Below, one piece after another: positions 5,081 to 10,271 of a DNA stretch of 10,271 bases. The DNA is taken from the NCBI GenBank assembly GCA_013813825.1, contig JACCRA010000567.1:1-10271 (forward strand), in the 5' to 3' direction. The translations under genes were made by a program, and so were the position numbers. The stretch comes from Pyrinomonadaceae bacterium (GTDB lineage: Bacteria > Acidobacteriota > Blastocatellia > Pyrinomonadales > Pyrinomonadaceae). The notes beneath the pieces were generated by a model. The model worked only from the letters and a program-made list of their open reading frames with translations. It was not told where the DNA came from and searched no databases. The stretch's first letter is position 1, and every line of letters starts with the position of its first letter.

Positions 5081-6439
5081 ATGTCAAAGTTCTATCCCTT
5101 CCGGCGGCGAGCCTCCGCCGGCGTCGCACTCGTGACGGCGTGCGTGTTATGCGCGGCCACTCTCATTATGCCGCCCGCCGCCGTCTTTTCGCAGGCCGCG
5201 GCGCGGCAGCAGTCGGCACCCGTCGCTGCCGTCAATCCAAAAAGTGCGGCCGTCGCGGCGGCGACCGCCGAGGTGCTGGGCGAGACCAGCAAGATCAGAC
5301 AACTCGGAGTCTTGCGGGAGGTTAAGAGCGGCGCGCAGTCGCGCGCTGATATCGAGCAGATGCTGGTCCGCAATCTCGACGAGAACGCGACGCCCGCCGA
5401 ACTGCGCGCCTCAGAGTTGGCGCTGAAAAAGCTCGGCCTTGCGCCGGCCGATTTTCAGTTCCGCTCGTTCGTCGTCAAACTCCTGACCGAACAGGTCGCC
5501 GGCTACTACGATCCGAAGACGCAATTCTTCTACCTCGCCGACTGGATCGCGGTGGAAGCGCAGAAGCCAGTCATCGCTCACGAACTGACGCACGCCTTAC
5601 AGGATCAGCATTTCGATTTGCGCCGCTTCGAGAAATGGCCGCAAGGCGACGCCGACGCGGAACTGGCCGCGCACGCGCTCGTCGAAGGCGACGCGATGCT
5701 GACCATGACTTTTTACGTGCTGCGGAATCCGGCCGCCGCCCTCGGAATGTTGCAGGCGATGGGCGCGGCGGGCAGCGCGACCGAACAACTAGATCGCGCT
5801 CCACGTGCGTTGCGCGAGACGCTGCTCTTTCCGTACCAGCATGGCCTGACATGGGCGACGCAGGTGCAACGGCGCGGCGGTTGGGCGGCGCTCTCAGCAG
5901 CTTACAAAGATTTGCCGCAATCGACCGAGCAGATACTGCACACGGAAAAATATTTCGCGCGCGAGTCGCCGCAAAAGATCGAGTTGCCCGACATCGCCGG
6001 CGCGCTCGGCAAAGGATGGAAGCGGATCGATCATGACATCAACGGCGAGTGGAGCTATTACCTGATACTGGACGAGTATCTGAAGAATGAAAATGAATCG
6101 CGCGCGGCGGCGGCGGGCTGGGGCGGCGACCGCTACGCGGTTTATGAGTACGCGCGGTCCGGCGAGGTGATGCTCACGCAGAGCACCGTTTGGGACACGG
6201 AAGAGGACGCGCGGGAGTTCTTCAACGCTTACGCCAAACGCACCGGACTGCGTTACAAGGACGCGAGTTTTTTAGCTCCAACCGCCGAATCCGCCGGCGA
6301 GTCGCGCCGTGCTTGGCGCACCAGCGAAGGAGTTGTGAACCTTGAGCGACGCGGCACGCGCGTTATCATCCTTGAAGGCGTGCCGGCGAACGTGAGGGCG
6401 GATAAGCTGCTCAAGCAGATTTGGGGGCCGGCGCGCTGA
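5081..6439 (+). CDS. Exported putative zinc metallopeptidase (HELTH motif)
   Basis: This 452-residue protein has a basic N terminus (FRRR) and a hydrophobic stretch (about residues 13-36) ending in small residues, so it is probably secreted; VTAC at 18-21 resembles a lipobox, but the hydrophobic run continues past it. The zincin motif HELTHALQDQHF gives H167, E168 and H171 as likely zinc ligands and catalytic base. E202 in ALVEGDAM, 31 residues later, is a candidate third ligand, as in gluzincin-type enzymes. GYYDPKTQFFYL (141-152) just before is a typical lead-in strand for this uncharacterised family (possibly the one called DUF6782, from memory). The C-terminal part (about 320-450) has aromatic, mixed alpha/beta character with no recognised motif. 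A good ribosome-binding site precedes ATG 5081. The substrate is unknown. An exported hydrolase gene follows 187 bases later. Confidence 0.75.
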   Translation: MSKFYPFRRRASAGVALVTACVLCAATLIMPPAAVFSQAAARQQSAPVAAVNPKSAAVAAATAEVLGETSKIRQLGVLREVKSGAQSRADIEQMLVRNLDENATPAELRASELALKKLGLAPADFQFRSFVVKLLTEQVAGYYDPKTQFFYLADWIAVEAQKPVIAHELTHALQDQHFDLRRFEKWPQGDADAELAAHALVEGDAMLTMTFYVLRNPAAALGMLQAMGAAGSATEQLDRAPRALRETLLFPYQHGLTWATQVQRRGGWAALSAAYKDLPQSTEQILHTEKYFARESPQKIELPDIAGALGKGWKRIDHDINGEWSYYLILDEYLKNENESRAAAAGWGGDRYAVYEYARSGEVMLTQSTVWDTEEDAREFFNAYAKRTGLRYKDASFLAPTAESAGESRRAWRTSEGVVNLERRGTRVIILEGVPANVRADKLLKQIWGPAR

Positions 6440-6487
6440 GATCGCGGCTTGCGACATTTTGTAGAAGCTGCGGACAAGTCCTCAGCC

Positions 6488-6511
6488 CAGATCGGCGCTC
6501 TGGCCGATCTG
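6488..6511 (+). terminator. Hairpin after the metallopeptidase gene, possible weak terminator
   Basis: CAGATCGGC (6488-6496) and GCCGATCTG (6503-6511) form a perfect 9-bp stem with a 6-base loop, 48 bases after the stop codon. Only a short TTT (6518-6520) follows, so termination by this hairpin alone would be weak. It could also be a two-fold symmetric protein site upstream of the hydrolase gene. The rest of the 6440-6626 gap shows no convincing promoter. Confidence 0.4.
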
Positions 6512-6626
6512 ATCAAGTTTGAATGGCTGTCACATCGGTTATCGCGCTGACGCGCGATGGGGCTGGGACAAGGCCTCTGCCCCTACGTCTGAGAGCCGGC
6601 TAACATTGGCTAAGGAGACGACATAA

Positions 6627-8507
6627 ATGAATTTTCGCCACCTCTTTATCCCACGCTTATCCTTCGTCCTGCTATTGATCTTCAGCTTCAGCGGTGCGTT
6701 GCACGCGCAGGAGAGCTTCGATGTTAAGGCGCACTACACAAAGACCGAGCAACTGATCCCGATGCGCGACGGCGTTAAACTGTTCACGTCGATCTATGTC
6801 TCGAAGGACACGGCGCAAAAGTATCCGATTATGCTCATCCGCACGCCGTACACGGTCGCGCCTTACGGAACTGATGCGTACAAGGAGAACCTCGGCCCGT
6901 CGCCGGCGTTCGCGCGTGAGGGCTACATTTTCGTCTATCAGGATGTGCGCGGGCGTTGGTTGTCGGAGGGCGAATATGTCAACGTCAGGCCGCATCGAGC
7001 ACAGAAGAGTGGGACCAAAGACATTGATGAGAGCACGGACACTTATGACACTGTTGAGTGGCTGCTGAAGAACGTGCCCAACCACAACGGGCGCGTCGGG
7101 ATGTGGGGCATCTCGTATCCCGGCTTCTACGTCTCGGCCGGCATCATCGACTCGCACCCGGCGATCAAGGCCGCGTCGCCGCAAGCCCCCATTGCCGACT
7201 GGTTCATCGGTGACGACTTTCACCACAACGGCGCGCTGTTTCTGCCGCACGGCTTCAACTTCCTCGCCAGCTTTGGCCGCCCGCGCCCGAAGCCGACCAC
7301 CCAAGCGCCGCCGCGCTTCGAGCACGGCACGCCCGACGGCTACAAGTTTTTCCTCGAAATGGGGCCGCTGAAGAACGCGAACGAAAGGTATTTCAAGGAC
7401 GAGGTTGCGTTCTGGAACGAGATGATGGCGCACCCGAACTACGACGAGTATTGGCAGGCGCGGAATCTGCTGCCGCACTTGAAGAACGTCAAGACGGCGG
7501 TGATGACGGTCGGCGGCTGGTTCGACGCCGAAGATTTGTACGGCGCGCTGAAGACTTACGACTCCATTGAGCGGAAGAATCCGGGCATCTATAACGTCCT
7601 CGTGATGGGGCCATGGTTCCACGGCGGCTGGGCGCGCGGCGATGGCGAAGGCTTGGGTGACGTGCGCTTCGGGGCCAAGACGAGCGCTTTCTACCGCGAT
7701 CAGATCGAGTTGCCGTTCTTCAACTTTCACCTCAAAGACAAAGGCGAGTTGAAACTGCCGGAGGCTTACGTCTTCAGAACCGGCGCGAACGTGTGGGAGC
7801 AACGCGCCGAGTGGCCGCCGAAGAACGCCGCTGCACAATCGCTCTACTTTCACGCGAACGGCCGACTCGCCCTGACGCCGCAAGGCGAAAGCGCGACGGC
7901 GTTCGACGAGTACATCAGCGATCCCAACAAGCCTGTGCCAGTCACTACCAAGACGGCCATCGGCATGACGCGCGAGTACATGGTTGAAGACCAACGCCAC
8001 GCCGCAACGCGCCCCGATGTGCTCGTCTATCAGACCGATGCCCTGTCCGAGGACGTGACGATTGCCGGCCCCATCGTTGCCAACCTCTTCGTCTCGACGA
8101 CGGGAACGGATTCGGATTTCGTCGTCAAACTGATCGATGTCTATCCCGACGACGCGCCGGACAACGAGCCGAATCCGTCGGACGTCAGGATGGCCGGCTA
8201 CCAGATGCTGATTCGCGGCGAGCCGATGCGCGCGCGCTTCCGCAACAGTTTCACGAACCCTGAGCCGATGCGGCCGGGCGAGATTGAAAAGATCGAGTTC
8301 ACGCTGCCCGACGCCTTCCACACTTTCAAGAAAGGGCACCGCGTCATGATCCAGATTCAGAGCACTTGGTTTCCGCTCGTGGATCGCAACCCGCAAAAGT
8401 TCGTGGACATCAACAAGGCTACCGAGGCTGATTTCCAGAAAGCGACGCAACGCCTCTACCACTCTCCGAAGTTCAGCTCTCAAGTGAGGGTCTTGACGGT
8501 CAAGTAA
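6627..8507 (+). CDS. Secreted CocE/NonD-family hydrolase, alpha-amino-acid ester hydrolase-like
   Basis: This 626-residue protein is an alpha/beta-hydrolase of the S15/CocE group, closest by motif to alpha-amino-acid ester hydrolases, which cleave or transfer alpha-amino acyl esters and beta-lactam side chains. The signal peptide is residues 1-27, ending LHA before Q28. The catalytic serine is S163 (GMWGISYPG), the acid D300 (GGWFDAEDLYGA) and the histidine H332 (GPWFHGGW). The carboxylate cluster that binds the substrate amino group in that enzyme class (D208, E309, D310 in the Xanthomonas enzyme, from memory) appears as D197 (GDDFHHNGA), E302 and D303, with the same spacing to the serine and acid. 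A jelly-roll C-terminal domain follows (VTIAGPIVANLFVSTTGTDSDFVVKL, about 475-500, to the end). AAGGAG lies 9 bases before ATG 6627. Cocaine-esterase or X-Pro peptidase activity is less likely given the cluster. Confidence 0.88.
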   Translation: MNFRHLFIPRLSFVLLLIFSFSGALHAQESFDVKAHYTKTEQLIPMRDGVKLFTSIYVSKDTAQKYPIMLIRTPYTVAPYGTDAYKENLGPSPAFAREGYIFVYQDVRGRWLSEGEYVNVRPHRAQKSGTKDIDESTDTYDTVEWLLKNVPNHNGRVGMWGISYPGFYVSAGIIDSHPAIKAASPQAPIADWFIGDDFHHNGALFLPHGFNFLASFGRPRPKPTTQAPPRFEHGTPDGYKFFLEMGPLKNANERYFKDEVAFWNEMMAHPNYDEYWQARNLLPHLKNVKTAVMTVGGWFDAEDLYGALKTYDSIERKNPGIYNVLVMGPWFHGGWARGDGEGLGDVRFGAKTSAFYRDQIELPFFNFHLKDKGELKLPEAYVFRTGANVWEQRAEWPPKNAAAQSLYFHANGRLALTPQGESATAFDEYISDPNKPVPVTTKTAIGMTREYMVEDQRHAATRPDVLVYQTDALSEDVTIAGPIVANLFVSTTGTDSDFVVKLIDVYPDDAPDNEPNPSDVRMAGYQMLIRGEPMRARFRNSFTNPEPMRPGEIEKIEFTLPDAFHTFKKGHRVMIQIQSTWFPLVDRNPQKFVDINKATEADFQKATQRLYHSPKFSSQVRVLTVK

Positions 8508-8510
8508 TCG

Positions 8511-8648
8511 CTGGGAGCGTTAGATTTTTGCCTGCCAAGCGTGCTGCCGCACGCTTGCGGGCCGCCGCGCGTACTCAACCTTGTGTGAGCGCGTGCGATG
8601 CGGTTCGCGCTCTCGCACTAAATGGAGGTAAGAATCTAGCGCTCCCAG
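8511..8648. repeat. Long palindromic intergenic element with nested hairpins
   Basis: The arms 8511-8533 and 8626-8648 pair over 23 positions (20 Watson-Crick, 3 G-T). Within the element, AAGCGTGC (8537-8544) and GCACGCTT (8549-8556) form an 8-bp stem on a TGCC loop, extended by one more C-G pair, and GAGCGCG (8587-8593) pairs with CGCGCTC (8606-8612). The element begins 3 bases after the hydrolase stop. It has the look of a dispersed palindromic repeat (REP/MITE-like): symmetric ends, no transposase, no coding signal. A short CAGGCAA at 8654-8660 complements TTGCCTG at 8528-8534 in the left arm. As RNA it could protect or end the hydrolase transcript. Confidence 0.75.
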
Positions 8649-8711
8649 AGCGACAGGCAAGCTTTCTCCAAATCCAGCGCTTTTTGTCTTGCGCCGCGTT
8701 CTTGTGCTATT

Positions 8712-8740
8712 TTGAGTCATCTTTTGCTCTGAAAAACAAT
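8712..8740 (+). promoter_or_regulatory. Possible promoter for the acyl-CoA carboxylase gene
   Basis: In a locally AT-rich stretch (about 8700-8755) of otherwise GC-rich DNA, TTGAGT (8712-8717) and AACAAT (8735-8740) are 17 bases apart, each matching consensus at 4 of 6. TTGACG at 8751 is a second -35-like word without a good partner. The rest of 8649-8862 shows no gene and no other clear signal; if this promoter is used, the transcript leader would be about 115 bases. Confidence 0.3.
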
Positions 8741-8862
8741 TTAAGAATAGTTGACGGCGAATTGCTCTCTTCCGAGATAGCAGACGCCTTGCTGGTTGCA
8801 AATCTGTGAAGCCATCTACTATACCGCAAGGCATTGAGGAGAATTCCAAGAGGAGTGCGGCT

Positions 8863-10271
8863 TTGATCGGCGAGAAGCGCACAACGAGGATGCGCGAGTT
8901 GGTTGACGACTTCAGGCGTCTCGCGGCGAAATTGCACCGCGGCGGGGGGCACGACAAGATCGAGCGGCAACATCAACAAGGGAAGCTGACCGCGCGTGAG
9001 CGGATCGCGCTGCTGCTCGATGCGGGCGCTTACGCGCAGGAGATCGGCCTCTTCGTCGCTTACGATCAATATGAAGGCGGCGCGCCGGCGGCGGGCGTTG
9101 TGACGCTCACCGGGCGCGTCGGCGGGCGCGAAGTCGTCGTCATCGCCAATGACGCGACGGTGAAAGCTGGTTCGTGGTGGCCGGAGACGATCAAGAAAAT
9201 TTTGCGGGCACAGGAGATCGCGATGCGTTCGCGCGTGCCGATCATTTACCTTGTCGATTCGGCGGGCGTGAATTTGCCCTATCAGGGCGGCGTGTTTCCG
9301 GGGCAGTACGGCGCGGCGCGAATTTTTTATTACAACTCGATCATGCGCCGCTACCTGCACGTCCCGCAGATCGCGGCGGTGATGGGACCCTGCGTGGCGG
9401 GCGGAGCATACCTGCCGGCGCTCTCGGACATTATTGTGATGGTCGAAGGCACATCATTCATGGGCTTGGGCGGCGCGAATCTCGTCAAGGGCGCGACCGG
9501 GCAGACGATTGACAACGAAACGCTCGGCGGCGCGATCACGCACAATCAAATCTCCGGCGTCGCGCATTACCGCGTGGCGAACGACGAGGAATGCGTCGCG
9601 AAGATCAGAGAGTTTGTCTCGGAACTGCCGCTCACACAGTCGCGCTCTTTGCTGATGACTGAGAGCCGCGAACCGGCGCAACCCGAAACTGATCTCTACG
9701 AGTTGATCCCGGAAGATCATCGTCACCCGTATGACGCCCGCGCTGTGTTGCGTTGCATCATCGACGAAGGACACTTGGACGAGTTTCAAGCTGATTACGC
9801 CAAAGAAATGATCTGCGGCCATGCGCGCATTCGCGGCATCCAGATCGGCGTCATCGCGAACAATCGCGGTCTGCTGCGCTCGCCCGGCGGTGGCCCGCCG
9901 AAGTTCGGCGGCATCATTTACACGGACTCAGCCGAAAAGATCGCTTACTTCATCGACGTGTGCAACCGTCATCGCACGCCGTTAGTTTTCATACAAGACG
10001 TGTCGGGCTTCATGGTTGGAGCCGAGGCCGAGCATTCGGGCATCATCCGGGCGGGCGCGCGTTTCGTCGAAGCGATGGCGACGGCTTCCGTGCCGAAGAT
10101 CGTTTTGACGATCAATCATGCTTCGGGCGCGGGCTACTACGCGATGGCCGGGCAGGGCTTCGATCCTGATTTCATTTTCACTTGGCCGACCGGCCGGATG
10201 GGCGTGATGGAAGGCGACTCGGCGGTGCAGGCGCTCTTCGGCACGCAACTCGATAAGTTGAAGCGCGAGGG
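8863..10271 (+). CDS. Acyl-CoA carboxylase carboxyltransferase (beta) subunit, partial at the 3' end
   Basis: The reading frame stays open from the start region to the window edge (469 codons shown; the family is about 510-550). It encodes the biotin-dependent carboxyltransferase that moves carboxyl from biotin to an acyl-CoA such as propionyl- or methylcrotonyl-CoA. The N-terminal crotonase-fold half has IERQHQQGKLTARERIALLL, the Gly-rich oxyanion segment MGPCVAGGAYLPALSD and LGGAITHNQISGVAHYR. The C-terminal half has YTDSAEKIAYFIDVCN, FIQDVSGFMVG, and NHASGAGYYAMAGQGFDPDF. The start is uncertain: TTG 8863 has AGGAG 7 bases upstream and is preferred; GTG 8806 (no ribosome site) and ATG 8890 (too close to its GAGG) are alternatives. 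The partner biotin carboxylase is not in the window, so the substrate cannot be named. Confidence 0.92.
   Translation, partial: MIGEKRTTRMRELVDDFRRLAAKLHRGGGHDKIERQHQQGKLTARERIALLLDAGAYAQEIGLFVAYDQYEGGAPAAGVVTLTGRVGGREVVVIANDATVKAGSWWPETIKKILRAQEIAMRSRVPIIYLVDSAGVNLPYQGGVFPGQYGAARIFYYNSIMRRYLHVPQIAAVMGPCVAGGAYLPALSDIIVMVEGTSFMGLGGANLVKGATGQTIDNETLGGAITHNQISGVAHYRVANDEECVAKIREFVSELPLTQSRSLLMTESREPAQPETDLYELIPEDHRHPYDARAVLRCIIDEGHLDEFQADYAKEMICGHARIRGIQIGVIANNRGLLRSPGGGPPKFGGIIYTDSAEKIAYFIDVCNRHRTPLVFIQDVSGFMVGAEAEHSGIIRAGARFVEAMATASVPKIVLTINHASGAGYYAMAGQGFDPDFIFTWPTGRMGVMEGDSAVQALFGTQLDKLKRE

Noticed and set aside
6672..8483. A 603-codon open frame on the minus strand, antisense to the hydrolase
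   Set aside because: It is Arg/Val/His/Leu-rich with no recognisable motif and lies fully opposite a gene with a complete active site. Long antisense frames are expected from the codon use of GC-rich genes.
8528..8809. A 93-codon plus-strand frame in the hydrolase-carboxylase gap
   Set aside because: It begins inside the palindromic element, has no ribosome-binding site, and its composition changes abruptly with the AT-rich stretch. It is not supported as a gene.
8707..9360. A 217-codon minus-strand frame across the start of the carboxyltransferase
   Set aside because: It overlaps the conserved N-terminal carboxyltransferase coding sequence and shows no family features.

Overview
The window is a GC-rich chromosomal segment with tightly packed genes separated by short, structured intergenic stretches. 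The order pheS-pheT-(ZapB-like)-zapA-6S RNA-ymdB, the short PheT without a tRNA-binding OB domain, the secreted peptidase/hydrolase genes and the palindromic intergenic repeats suggest Acidobacteriota (perhaps a Blastocatellia-like lineage). This is inference from gene content and style; no marker gene in the window settles it.

Layout. 1-131 is the 3' end of pheS. 206-2338 is pheT. 2481-3154 holds two small cell-division genes, a coiled-coil ZapB-like protein and ZapA. 3246-3460 is a structured RNA with complementary ends just after zapA, where 6S RNA is usually found. 3551-4333 is the YmdB/TIGR00282 metallophosphodiesterase. 4465-4980 (minus strand) is a YbgC-type hotdog thioesterase, convergent with ymdB. 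5081-6439 is an exported HExxH metallopeptidase-like protein, divergent from the thioesterase. 6627-8507 is a secreted serine hydrolase of the CocE/alpha-amino-acid ester hydrolase type. From about 8863 to the window end is the carboxyltransferase (beta) subunit of an acyl-CoA carboxylase, cut by the window edge.

How the genes work together. The left half is housekeeping: phenylalanine charging, FtsZ-ring regulation, RNA polymerase regulation and cyclic-nucleotide or RNA turnover. The right half is metabolic. Two consecutive exported hydrolases may act on peptides or amino-acid esters outside the cytoplasm, and the thioesterase and acyl-CoA carboxylase act on acyl-CoA. No phage, transposase, CRISPR, toxin or defence gene is visible.

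The most unusual content is non-coding. Four intergenic gaps (133-200, 2340-2400, 3466-3537, 4337-4461) each carry an inverted pair of short arrays built on a 7-base period, each with its own heptamer, so the gaps share architecture but not sequence. A fifth gap (8511-8648) carries a long palindromic element with 23-bp arms and nested hairpins. These look like dispersed repeat families and are the best candidates for something undescribed. I do not see a clear new protein system.
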